Assembly (NCBI RefSeq): GCF_001633165.1
Contig: NZ_CP015418.1
Location: 1,220,501-1,284,500, forward strand
Length of the DNA: 64,000 bases
Reading direction: 5' to 3'
Source of the DNA: Rhodovulum sulfidophilum DSM 1374
GTDB lineage: Bacteria; Pseudomonadota; Alphaproteobacteria; Rhodobacterales; Rhodobacteraceae
The notes beneath the pieces are model-generated. The model was given only the letters and a program-made list of their open reading frames with translations, made no database searches and had not been told where the DNA came from. This document shows positions 51,680 through 59,344 of this stretch, piece by piece (the stretch's first letter is position 1; every line of letters begins with the position of its first letter). Both the position numbers and the translations under genes were made by a program.

Positions 51680-52492
51680 TCAGCCCGCCGTCTGACGGCG
51701 CCGGACGAAACCGAAGACGCCCAGACCTGCCAGCCGCATCGGCATCGCCGTCGGCAGCGGAACCACGCCGGTGTCGCCGCCGGTATCGTCGATCACCTGG
51801 TCGATTTTCGCCTCGATCGCCGCGCCATAGGCGTCGAAATCGGCGACCGGAATGACGAAGCCCGTCTCGGTCGCGTTCGGCACGCTGTCGAGATCGGCCG
51901 CGATGACGCCCGCATCCGCATCGCCGCTGGTGCCGAGCCCCGCGATCCGGGCCATGTTCGACAGGGCATAGGGGCTGCTGACCCCGCTGCCGACCGCCTC
52001 GAGGCTGATCCCGTCGACCCCGGCCGTGTTCGCGGCCAGCGCGGCGTTCTCGGTCAGATATTGCGAATTCGGCGTTCCGTCGGTGGTGATGTTGATGAGG
52101 GTGGTATCCCCCAGCCCGTCATCGAGGAAAAGGTCGGTGATGTAGGTGATGGCCCCGGCGGTGTCGGTGCCGCCGCCATCCTTGTAGGCGGTCAGCACGG
52201 TCGACTGGATCGAGGCGATATTGGCGGCGGTCACGACGGTTGGCGGGACGACCGTATAGCTGGAGCTGCCGTAAGAGGTCACCGCCACCCGGTATTCGTT
52301 GTCGCCGCTGGTCGGGATCTTCGACAGCGCCGCCGAGAGGGCCGCCGTCGCGCTGTCGAAGTCGTACGGGCTCATGCTGTCCGACCCGTCGAGCACGAAG
52401 CCGAGGTCGATGACCGCTGCGCTGGCCGTTCCCGCACCGAAAAGGATGCAAATCACCGCCGCTGCGCCCCGAAGGGTGGTATTCATTGCCAC
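51680..52492 (-). CDS. Secreted VWA-domain protein with VPLPA-type C-terminal sorting tail
   Basis: About 270 residues. A signal peptide (AVICILFGAGTASAA) precedes a von Willebrand A domain with the MIDAS motif DGSDS and the ITTDGTPN loop. The tail VPLPTAMPMRLAGLGVFGF then RRRQ fits the VPLPA-CTERM pattern: VPLP box, membrane helix, basic end, a target of exosortase/rhomboid-like processing. A metal-dependent surface adhesin is likely. AGGAG favours a GTG at 52492; an ATG at 52486 is the alternative. Directed towards a terminator region shared with the upstream plus gene. Confidence 0.82.
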   Translation of the reverse strand: MAMNTTLRGAAAVICILFGAGTASAAVIDLGFVLDGSDSMSPYDFDSATAALSAALSKIPTSGDNEYRVAVTSYGSSSYTVVPPTVVTAANIASIQSTVLTAYKDGGGTDTAGAITYITDLFLDDGLGDTTLINITTDGTPNSQYLTENAALAANTAGVDGISLEAVGSGVSSPYALSNMARIAGLGTSGDADAGVIAADLDSVPNATETGFVIPVADFDAYGAAIEAKIDQVIDDTGGDTGVVPLPTAMPMRLAGLGVFGFVRRRQTAG

Positions 52493-52820
52493 AAGGATGC
52501 TCCTTCCTGAAAAATGGAAGGGGCAGGAAAAAGACACTTTTACGTAAACGGGATTGGAACCCTCCATGCCTACCCGTGCGAAGTGCCGCCAACCGGCCTT
52601 TCTGCGGCAAGCGATTCGCATCGATCCCCGGGGTTTTCGGTATTGCCGCCCGGACCGGCTGGCGCTACGGGTGCCGGTGCGTTCCCGCTGGCCCGCAGAT
52701 CGGAACCCTCGTTGCCGGCCGGGCGGTGGAAGTTTAAAGATCTTGCGCGGTCGGGAAAGATTATTGCGCACAGTGGCGCGCAGACATATGATCCGCGAAA
52801 AAAGAACCGAAGGAGCAGCC
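52493..52820. other. Divergent control region, VWA protein / Lrp regulator
   Basis: Between two divergent genes. The right half (about 52730-52800) is AT-richer, with TTTAAAGATCTT and GAAAGATTATTGC, where the Lrp-type gene's promoter and autoregulatory site would lie. No gene is supported inside. Confidence 0.45.
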
Positions 52821-53321
52821 ATGCCCGGCAGCCGACTTGACGCCATCGACCGCAAGATCCTTGCCGAGCTGCAGGCCGACGGACGCATGACCAATGTCGA
52901 ACTGGCGCGCCGGGTCGGGATTTCGGCTCCGCCCTGCCTGCGCCGCGTCCGCACCCTCGAAGAGGCGGGCTTCATTCGCGGCTATCACGCCGATATCAAC
53001 ACCCGCGAGCTGGGCTTCGAGGTTCAGGTCTTTGCGATGGTCGGGCTGCAGAGCCAGGCCGAGGCCGACCTGTCCCGCTTCGAGGCCCGCTGCCGGGCCT
53101 GGCCGCTGGTCCGCGAATGCCACATGCTGAACGGCGAGGTCGATTTCATCCTGAAATGCGTGGCGCCCGACCTGTCGAGCTTCCAGAGCTTCCTGACCGA
53201 AGAGCTGACCGCTGCCGAGAACGTGGCCAGCGTCAAGACGTCTCTGGTGATCCGCTGCGCCAAGGACGAGCCCGGCGTGCCCTTCGAGGTGCTTGAGGCC
53301 CGGCTGAGCAAGAGCGCCTGA
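52821..53321 (+). CDS. Lrp/AsnC-family transcriptional regulator
   Basis: 166 residues. The HTH (LDAIDRKILAELQADGRMTN then LARRVGISAPPCLRRVRTLE) occupies residues 5-55; the C-terminal RAM domain has GFEVQVFAMVGL, VRECHMLNGEVDFILKCVA and VKTSLVIR. It binds an amino acid and controls nearby or distant amino-acid genes. AAGGAG sits six bases before the ATG. It is divergent from the VWA gene. No target is evident. Confidence 0.93.
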   Translation: MPGSRLDAIDRKILAELQADGRMTNVELARRVGISAPPCLRRVRTLEEAGFIRGYHADINTRELGFEVQVFAMVGLQSQAEADLSRFEARCRAWPLVRECHMLNGEVDFILKCVAPDLSSFQSFLTEELTAAENVASVKTSLVIRCAKDEPGVPFEVLEARLSKSA

Positions 53322-53340
53322 CCAAGCCCGCCCGCGCCCG

Positions 53341-54105
53341 TCAGGCTGCGTTCAGCTTCTCCATCTCGAAGACGGTCAGCCGGGGCACCTGCATCGGACC
53401 GAAGCCGTCGAAGCCGCTGACATGCGGGAACATCGACAGGAACCGCGGGCGGTTGCCATTGTCGATGAGAAGTCCGGCATTCTCGCCTGGGTGATAGCTT
53501 TCCACCTCGACCCCGTTGGCCAGAAGCACCTGCTGGCCGTTCAGGGCCAGATGATAGACCCGGGTCGGGCGCACCACGCGCAGCGCGATCAGCGCGGTGC
53601 CGTCGACGAACCCGGTGGCAGGGGCGAAGGCCGCCTCGGCACCGGTCAGGGCATGGCAGCGGGGATGGCGCATCAGCAGCCGCGCGCGCGGCCCCAGGAC
53701 CAGGTCGGGCATCGGTCGGCCGAGGCCGAGGCTGTCGGCGGTAAGCCGGGTCAGCATGGCGATCTCGCCGCGTTGCCCGGCAGGCGGCGCCAGCACGGTC
53801 GAGCCGACCCAGAGCAGCGGTCGCGCTCCGGCTCCGGCGGTGTCGACCTCCATGCCGGGCACCAGATCCTCGACCGCCACCGGCCCCTGCGGGGTCGCGA
53901 TCAGGGTGCCATGGGCGAAGGCGCAGAACGCCTCGTCGACATGCGGATCGGCGGGCATGGCGCGGATGAAGGATTGCGGGTTGCCGTCGGGGGTGATGCC
54001 CCAGACCTCGTAGCGGCGCATCGGCGGTTGCGGCCGGGCGACCGGAGATGCGGTCAGAGCCTGTTGCGGCACAAAGCCGAAGGCGCCACCAAAGTGGGTT
54101 CCCAT
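53341..54105 (-). CDS. Hint-domain (Hedgehog/intein-like) protein
   Basis: 254 residues. After an 80-residue lead the Hint module reads CAFAHGTLIATPQGPVAVED then LVPGMEVDTA, and continues through PLLWVGSTVL, VLGPRARLLMRHPRCHAL and VYHLALNGQQVLLANGVEVESY. This is the Hint_2 type common in Rhodobacteraceae next to RTX-like or adhesin modules; here it stands alone. The usual catalytic Cys at the start of Hint is plausibly the Cys of AFCAFAHGT. The role is unknown. AAGGAA precedes the ATG at 54105; a longer frame upstream is not conserved. Confidence 0.82.
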   Translation of the reverse strand: MGTHFGGAFGFVPQQALTASPVARPQPPMRRYEVWGITPDGNPQSFIRAMPADPHVDEAFCAFAHGTLIATPQGPVAVEDLVPGMEVDTAGAGARPLLWVGSTVLAPPAGQRGEIAMLTRLTADSLGLGRPMPDLVLGPRARLLMRHPRCHALTGAEAAFAPATGFVDGTALIALRVVRPTRVYHLALNGQQVLLANGVEVESYHPGENAGLLIDNGNRPRFLSMFPHVSGFDGFGPMQVPRLTVFEMEKLNAA

Positions 54106-54280
54106 GCGATCGTTCCTTCCGGTCCGGTCACATCTGCCATGGCCCCCACCAGGACGCAGAGAGACGATGTCAGTCTGCCAGAGCACCGGGCGTTCGTCAA
54201 AACGCTTGGGCCCGGTTGCCGGAACTGCATCGAATTGCGGGACAATGACTCTGCCGAAGCGGCTTTGTTGCCCGTTCGAG

Positions 54281-55063
54281 TCAGAATTCGATCCGGCTGC
54301 CGATGACCAGGCCGATCGACCGGTCGTTATGGATCCCGAAGATTCCCCCAAACCGCAGCCAGGTGCCCTTTCCGATCCGGCGCGAGACGGCGGGCGACAG
54401 CTTCACCCTCCGCGCTTCGGTGGCGCTATCCTCGCCCCAGAGTTCCAGCGTCAGCTGGGTGCGCGGGTTGGGCATGACGCCCAGCGTGATGTCGAGCTTG
54501 TAGTCCACGAGGGCGCTTTGCGGGCGGGTATCGGTGCGGGCGTCCAGATTGATCCAGCCGGTGCCGTCGGGGGTCGTGAAACCGGTGCCCCAGCTCACGC
54601 CCGTCCGGATCACCGGCTCGGTCAGCCCGCCCGGCGCGCCCGCTGCCCCGGCGCCGAATTCGGTGGCCAGCCGCCCGGGCATCCAGCCGAGCTCGGTGGC
54701 GAAGCGCAGGAAGGCGATGGCCTTCCAGTCATCGGCGTCATCGCCCTGGCCCGCATCGAGCCCGAGCGTCAGTTTCGGCGTCATGCCGTATTCGACATAG
54801 AGCGAATTGTAGCCCCAGCGGCTGTCCCAGGTCCGGTCGCGATTGGCCTCATGCGAGAAGGCCAGAAGCCCGGATCCCTTCTCCTGCAGCCAGGCGCCGG
54901 CCATTGCCGGAGAGGCCGTGCCAAGCGCTGCGCCCGATGCCGTCAGGGCCAGTACCAGGCGGCGGGCGCCCGCGCCGACAGCTGCGACGACAGCAGCGAT
55001 GGCGGCGACGAAAGCGTCCGGCATGCCGGATGCGGCCGGCGCAGGGGGGGCACCAAGGCGCAT
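54281..55063 (-). CDS. Predicted outer-membrane or periplasmic beta-rich protein
   Basis: 260 residues. An Ala-rich start with a hydrophobic run LVLALTASGAALGTASPAMA ends in an AxA signal-peptidase site. The mature part alternates polar and aromatic residues in strands (NSLYVEYGMTPKLTLGLDAG, LVDYKLDITLGVM, QLTLELWG, WLRFGGIFG, SIGLVIGSRIEF), ending in Phe as outer-membrane barrels do. About 12 strands are plausible. AAGGAG six bases before the ATG at 55063 decides the start over an ATG at 55108. No family recognised. Confidence 0.72.
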   Translation of the reverse strand: MRLGAPPAPAASGMPDAFVAAIAAVVAAVGAGARRLVLALTASGAALGTASPAMAGAWLQEKGSGLLAFSHEANRDRTWDSRWGYNSLYVEYGMTPKLTLGLDAGQGDDADDWKAIAFLRFATELGWMPGRLATEFGAGAAGAPGGLTEPVIRTGVSWGTGFTTPDGTGWINLDARTDTRPQSALVDYKLDITLGVMPNPRTQLTLELWGEDSATEARRVKLSPAVSRRIGKGTWLRFGGIFGIHNDRSIGLVIGSRIEF

Positions 55064-55248
55064 GGGCGCTCCTTTCCCCGCGAGTTTCCGTCTGACGTGG
55101 TTAACCATACGTTAACTCAGGGCTCGGGCGCCGGATCGGTGCGTAATGGCATGGCCTACGGGGAGCTACCGGCGGGCTGCGGCGGATTGGGGCTGTGCAA
55201 CGACCTCCGCTGCGGTATTCTGCGCTGCGGCATGGCAGAGGGGATCAC

Positions 55249-55884
55249 ATGGCGGGCACGATCATCACCATCGCGCAGCAGAAGGGCGGCTCGGGCAAGA
55301 CCACGCTTGCGGCCAATCTGGCCGTGGCCTTCCGGCGCCGGGGGCTGGCCGTCGCGCTCATCGACACCGATCCGCAGGGCAGTCTCGGCCGCTGGTTCAT
55401 GACCCGGATCGAGGGTCGCGAGGCGCCCGACATGGAATTCTCGACCGCCTCGGCCTGGGGGGTTGGCTACGAGACCGGCAAGCTGGCGCGCGACCATGAC
55501 GTGGTGCTGATCGACACCCCGCCCAAGGCCGACAGCGACCTCCGCCCCGCGCTGCGCGCCGCCGATCTGGTGCTGGTGCCGGTCGCGGCCTCGCATGTCG
55601 ATCTGTGGGCGACCGAGGGCGTGCTGGACCTGGCCCGACGCGAGGACAAGCCCGCGATCGTGGTGCTGAACCGGCTGAAGGCCAAGACCCGGCTTGCCGC
55701 CGAGATCGCCGAGATCGCGGGCGGGATGGACGCCGATCTGGCGACGGTCCGGCTCGCCAACCGCGTCAGCTATGCCGAGACCCTGGGGCGCGGCCTTGGC
55801 GTGCAGGAAGCCGGGCGCCGGGGGCCGGGCGCGGACGAGATCGAGGCGCTGGCCGAGGAGGTTCTGGTCGCGCTGGCCGATTGA
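55249..55884 (+). CDS. ParA/MinD-family ATPase, orphan
   Basis: 211 residues. Deviant Walker A QQKGGSGKTTLAANLA, Walker A' VALIDTDPQGSLGRWF, Walker B DVVLIDTPPKADSD and VVLNRLKAKTR. ParA proteins move DNA or protein cargo along the nucleoid. No parB-like gene or centromere repeat is adjacent, so it may position something else or be a ParC/PpfA-like chemotaxis-cluster or carboxysome-style orphan. AGAGGGG precedes the ATG. Confidence 0.9.
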   Translation: MAGTIITIAQQKGGSGKTTLAANLAVAFRRRGLAVALIDTDPQGSLGRWFMTRIEGREAPDMEFSTASAWGVGYETGKLARDHDVVLIDTPPKADSDLRPALRAADLVLVPVAASHVDLWATEGVLDLARREDKPAIVVLNRLKAKTRLAAEIAEIAGGMDADLATVRLANRVSYAETLGRGLGVQEAGRRGPGADEIEALAEEVLVALAD

Positions 55885-55887
55885 CGG

Positions 55888-56400
55888 CTACCAGCCTTCG
55901 GGGCCGGGACTGCCCTTGACGATTCGGGTGAGATTCGGCGTCACCCGGTCGTCATGAAAACCGCCCAGCAGATGCCTCGCGGTGATCCCGCCGAGCCGGC
56001 AGGCATCGGCCCGCCCGACATGGAAGGCGACAGGACCAGCAAGGGCCGCGATGGCGGGCACGGGGTCCGGATAGCTCCAGGGCGCATCTGGGCGCCGTGC
56101 GTTCGCCTGTTCTAAGGTCGAAACAGGCGCCCCAGCCCTTCCATTCGCAGAAGCCTCGCCCTGCGCCCGGCCGCAACAGTCCGGGTGCCAAGTCCTCGGG
56201 CGGAAAGCAACAGCTCGTGGCGTGAGGGGCGCGAGCACCCGCAGGTCGCGCCGGTCCAGGATCTGTCCGGCGAAGACGACTTCAAAGGCCACGTCCGCGG
56301 GCGCGAACTGGGGCGGGTGCGGACATCCTCGGGCGGCAGGGCCATTCGCGCCAGATAGTCCAGTCCGGGCCGCCCGGAAGCATCCATGGGGGCGGGAATT
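55888..56400 (-). pseudogene. DUF427 protein pseudogene with frameshifts
   Basis: DUF427 landmarks appear in order but in different minus-strand frames: VVFAGQILDRRDLRVL near 56260-56300, FCEWKGWGACFDLRTGERTA near 56110-56155, and then DAPWSYPDPVPAIAALAG with VAFHVGRADAC and GSPGPEGW to a stop at 55888. FCEWKG, W-S-Y-x-D-P-x-P-A and the terminal GPGTEGW-like end are family traits as I recall. At least two indels separate the blocks. It converges on parA with three bases between. Confidence 0.68.
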
Positions 56401-56463
56401 GAGGTTGTAGGAATTGACGGCGGTCGAATTGACGGGGCGGATCGGGCGCGGCAGGCTCGGGCG

Positions 56464-56934
56464 ATGAGCAGAGCCTTTCTCGTTCTCGGTGCGGCGATGC
56501 GGGGGGCAGGCCGGCCCGGACCCGCGCTGATCCGCCGGGCCGAGCATGCGGCGGCACTGTGGCGGGCCGCGCCCGAAACGCTGGTCGTGACCTCGGGGGC
56601 GGGCGGCGAGGCCGAGGCGGCGGCCGCGATCTGCCGGGCGGCCGGGGTCCCGCCCGAGCGGCTGATCTGCGAAAGCGCCGCGCGCAGCACTGCCGAGAAC
56701 ATCGCCTTCTGCTGTCCGATCCTTGCCCTAAGCGGGATCTGCAGGGTGACGCTTGTCACCGATGGCTATCACGCGCCCCGGGCGCTTTTTCTGGCGCGGC
56801 GGGCGGGGCTTTCGGCCGATGCAAGCTGCCCGCCCCGTCCGCCCGGGCCGCCGGGGCGTCGCGTTCTTGTGCTGCTGCGGGAGGGGGCAGCGATCGCGAA
56901 GGCGCTGGCGCTCAGCGCGACAGGCCGACCGTGA
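56464..56934 (+). CDS. DUF218 (YdcF-like) cytoplasmic protein
   Basis: 156 residues without membrane helices. MSRAFLVLGAAMRGAGRPGP, LVVTSGAGGEAEAAAAICRA, ESAARSTAENIAF and VTLVTDGYHAPRALFLARRAGL match the DUF218 core of the larger protein at 13382. Family function is unclear (possible SAM binding in YdcF). The start at 56464 fits the fold; a longer frame to 56386 is not supported. Confidence 0.8.
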   Translation: MSRAFLVLGAAMRGAGRPGPALIRRAEHAAALWRAAPETLVVTSGAGGEAEAAAAICRAAGVPPERLICESAARSTAENIAFCCPILALSGICRVTLVTDGYHAPRALFLARRAGLSADASCPPRPPGPPGRRVLVLLREGAAIAKALALSATGRP

Positions 56935-57334
56935 AACTGTAGGGTCATTCCGGCCCCGGATCCGCCTTGTGGCGTCGGGCTGCCCGTGCTCATGTCGCGA
57001 TCCCGGCGCAGCCCGTAAGGGCGCGGTCAGTCTTGCGCCGTTGGAATTTCGGGGGCTTTGATGCCGATATGGGCGGCATATTCCTCCAGAGGCTCCGTGC
57101 CCTGGCCGTTCCGAAGGACAAGGGCCAGCGTCGGGGTCGCGCTAGAAAGGGCAGAGGGGGCATGGCCTCATCCACGTGCCTATATCCGGCGTGAGGCTTT
57201 CCGGGCGCGTCAATGGAAGGGTGCCTGCGACCCTGCCTGGTGTCAGCCAAAACCGACGTCGTTGCGGATTGCTGACCCGGATCGCATATCCCGAAGCGGA
57301 AGCGGCCTTTCCTGCGGGCGGCCGCGCCTTGTGC
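56935..57334. other. Gene-poor stretch with a possible coding remnant
   Basis: On the minus strand a frame ending with TGA near 57029 reads ATPTLALVLRNGQGTEPLEE then YAAHIGIKAPEIPTAQD. It looks protein-like but has a stop upstream and no start, so it is at most a 3' fragment of an unidentified gene. The remainder has no support. Confidence 0.4.
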
Positions 57335-57808
57335 CTAGCTCGGCGAGCTGTCTTCCTGTTGCGTGTCGCGGTTTTTCCCGGCCAACATGTTGGCGTAGAG
57401 GGCTTCCATGATCTTGCGGAAGGCCAATAGCTCGTCTTCGGTGAACTGATCCGAAAACGCGGCAAAGGTTCGGACTTCCCGCTCGCGGATTGCGCCGATC
57501 AGTTCTGCGCTTTCAGGGGTCAGCCGATAGAGGAACGACCTTGCGCGATCCGGGTTCGGCGTCTTGTCGATCATTCCCGCTTCCAGCAGGGCCTTGAGCT
57601 CGCGGGCCACGAACTGCCGCTTCATGTCGAGCCAGTCCGTCAGCATCGGCGCTGTCGCGCTCTTCGCTTCGCTCAGCGCCTCGAGGATTGCCCTCTGGCC
57701 GACGGTAATGCCGGTTCCTTGCAAATCGCGTTCCACGCGCGCGGTTATACGACGCAGAAGCGGTCGTATGAGGCGGACACCGCCGTAAAGAGTGTCTCCG
57801 GGGGGCAA
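57335..57808 (-). CDS. MarR-family transcriptional regulator
   Basis: 157 residues. The winged helix is visible in VGQRAILEALSEAKSATAPM, LTDWLDMKRQFVARELKALL and GMIDKTPNPDRARSFLYRLT. Helices at both ends make the dimer. The start is a TTG at 57808 with GAGG eight bases upstream; no ATG is suitable. It is divergent from a DUF1992 gene, and a 15-bp palindrome sits between the two, so it probably represses both. Confidence 0.87.
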   Translation of the reverse strand: MPPGDTLYGGVRLIRPLLRRITARVERDLQGTGITVGQRAILEALSEAKSATAPMLTDWLDMKRQFVARELKALLEAGMIDKTPNPDRARSFLYRLTPESAELIGAIREREVRTFAAFSDQFTEDELLAFRKIMEALYANMLAGKNRDTQQEDSSPS

Positions 57809-57826
57809 GCGCGTATCCTCATTTTT

Positions 57827-57841
57827 GTCAACTGAGTTGAC
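57827..57841. promoter_or_regulatory. Palindrome between marR-like and DUF1992 genes, candidate operator
   Basis: gtcaact (57827-57833), one base, agttgac (57835-57841): a perfect dyad that covers most of the -35 hexamer of the plus-strand promoter. MarR regulators typically bind such dyads. Confidence 0.72.
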
Positions 57842-57865
57842 GTTTTGTCGGGTCTCCTGTAGGGT
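57837..57865 (+). promoter_or_regulatory. Promoter of the DUF1992 gene
   Basis: TTGACG (57837-57842), 17-base spacer, TAGGGT (57860-57865). The -35 overlaps the palindrome, so a bound MarR protein would block RNA polymerase. Confidence 0.6.
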
Positions 57866-57902
57866 GCAGGTTATAGAGACGGCTCAAATGGGGCAGCAAG
57901 CA

Positions 57903-58217
57903 ATGTCATTCGATAAACTTGCGGAAAGGCAGATCCTCAAGGCGCAGGCCGAAGGCGCGCTGGATCATCTCGAAGGAGAAGGAAAGCCGTTATCGGTTCG
58001 TCCGCACGAAGACGCGGTCGGCATCGGCATGCGGATCATGGCCGAAGCCGGTACGCTTCCGCGCGAATTCGAATTGAAGAAGGCCGTGGACAAGCAGTTC
58101 CTGGTCTTGCAGGCGACCACCGGCGCCTTGGAACGAAAGGCCGAAATGAAGAAGCTGGCCGATCTCACGTTGCGGCTGGAAATCGAACGAGAGGCGCGGC
58201 GCAGCTTTTTCAAATGA
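57903..58217 (+). CDS. DUF1992 (DnaJC28-like) protein
   Basis: 104 residues. MSFDKLAERQILKAQAEGAL then DHLEGEGKPL is the DUF1992 signature (the family usually reads FDNLPGxGKPL); HEDAVGIGMRIMAEAG and the KKxxD helix follow. Human DNAJC28 shares the domain without a proven function. An ATG at 57888 is also in frame; the family start matches 57903. Probable MarR target. Confidence 0.85.
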   Translation: MSFDKLAERQILKAQAEGALDHLEGEGKPLSVRPHEDAVGIGMRIMAEAGTLPREFELKKAVDKQFLVLQATTGALERKAEMKKLADLTLRLEIEREARRSFFK

Positions 58218-58438
58218 TGGGCGCCTTGCAAGACGAGGTCATGCGCCCGGAGCCGCGCCGCCGCCGTCTTGCTGCCGGAAAACGGGGGCGGAGGTCGTGT
58301 CACGGGCGCCCGGTGTCCGCATTCCTGCCGACCTCCGGACCCGCGCCCTGCTTCGAGAGGCCGGTTCGGGGACATGCCTGAGAACCGGGCCGGGATTGCC
58401 CGACACGGCTCAGGGCAGGATCCGGGGCGCCCGGCGCG

Positions 58439-58759
58439 TCAGTCGTAGCTGGCGGCGACCTCGTACATCACCGGCTCGAAGCTCTTGCAGAGCTCGGCGA
58501 AGCGGCGGGTATGGCCGCGCATCTCGTCGCTGCGCAGCATCGCCTGGAAATCCTCGCGCCGCCGCCATTGCGAATAGTTCGCGATCCGGGTCTGGGCGTC
58601 GTTCACATGCAGGGCCGCGCCGATGAAACCGGGCTGTTTCGAGATGAAGGCGGCGAAGGTGTCCTGCAGCTCGTCGAGCAGGTCCTGGCAGGTGCCGGGC
58701 GTGACCTCGAAGGTGGTGATCACGGTCTGCAGGTCTGCCTGGGGAGTGATCTGGGGCAT
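58439..58759 (-). CDS. Antibiotic biosynthesis monooxygenase (ABM) domain protein
   Basis: 106 residues, a dimeric ferredoxin-like alpha-beta fold. VITTFEVTPGTCQDLLDELQ, FAAFISKQPGFIGAALHV and IANYSQWRRREDFQAML fit the ABM family, in which the Tyr-Ser-x-Trp strand and the preceding PGF loop are standard. Such proteins oxidise quinols or degrade heme, or act in stress. It lies 33 bases downstream of the UspA gene on the same strand and is probably co-transcribed. Confidence 0.86.
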   Translation of the reverse strand: MPQITPQADLQTVITTFEVTPGTCQDLLDELQDTFAAFISKQPGFIGAALHVNDAQTRIANYSQWRRREDFQAMLRSDEMRGHTRRFAELCKSFEPVMYEVAASYD

Positions 58760-58792
58760 ATCGGTCTCCGATCTTCCTGGGTTGGGTGACGC

Positions 58793-59200
58793 TCAGCGCA
58801 CGACGTGAACGGCGCAGGGGGCGTGGCGCACCACGCGGGCGGCGGTCGAGCCGAGGAAATAGTCCGTCAGATCGGGGCGATGCGAATGCATCACGATGAG
58901 ATCGACGCCATGGCGTTCGGCATAATCGACGATGGTGATCCCGGCATGGCCGGTGACCACGCGGATCCCGATATCGGACACGCCCGCCAGCGCCCCGGCC
59001 AGCTCCTGCCGGATTGCCGCGCGGGTTTCCTCCTCCTGTCCCTCGGGCAGGTATTGCGACACATAGGGGGGAATTGCCTCGGCAACAGTCAGCACCGTGA
59101 TCGTGCCGGCCTCGGCGCGCAGCCTGCGCGCGATCTCGAGCACATCGCCCAGATCGGGCGCGTGATCGATCGCCACCGGCACGAGAATATTCGCATACAT
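58793..59200 (-). CDS. Universal stress protein (UspA family)
   Basis: 135 residues. MYANILVPVAIDHAPDLGDV opens the fold, DLIVMHSHRPDLTDYFLGST and AARVVRHAPCAVHVVR close it with the usual GSTAxxVxxxAxCxVxVV pattern. The ATP-binding loop G-x2-G-x9-G is incomplete (the first glycines are replaced by HSHRPD), so it may not bind ATP. Likely stress-linked, with the ABM gene downstream. Confidence 0.88.
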   Translation of the reverse strand: MYANILVPVAIDHAPDLGDVLEIARRLRAEAGTITVLTVAEAIPPYVSQYLPEGQEEETRAAIRQELAGALAGVSDIGIRVVTGHAGITIVDYAERHGVDLIVMHSHRPDLTDYFLGSTAARVVRHAPCAVHVVR

Positions 59201-59344
59201 GGTTTCGGAACCTCCCGTTCTGTCGCCGAGGATCGCATCGCCGCGCTGCGCGATCCTTGACGTAAATCATGCCCTTGGACCCTAGAGATGTCGCACGGGG
59301 CTGAAAACCGGTTTTCCGTGCGGGCGTCCCGGGGATGGGCGGGC

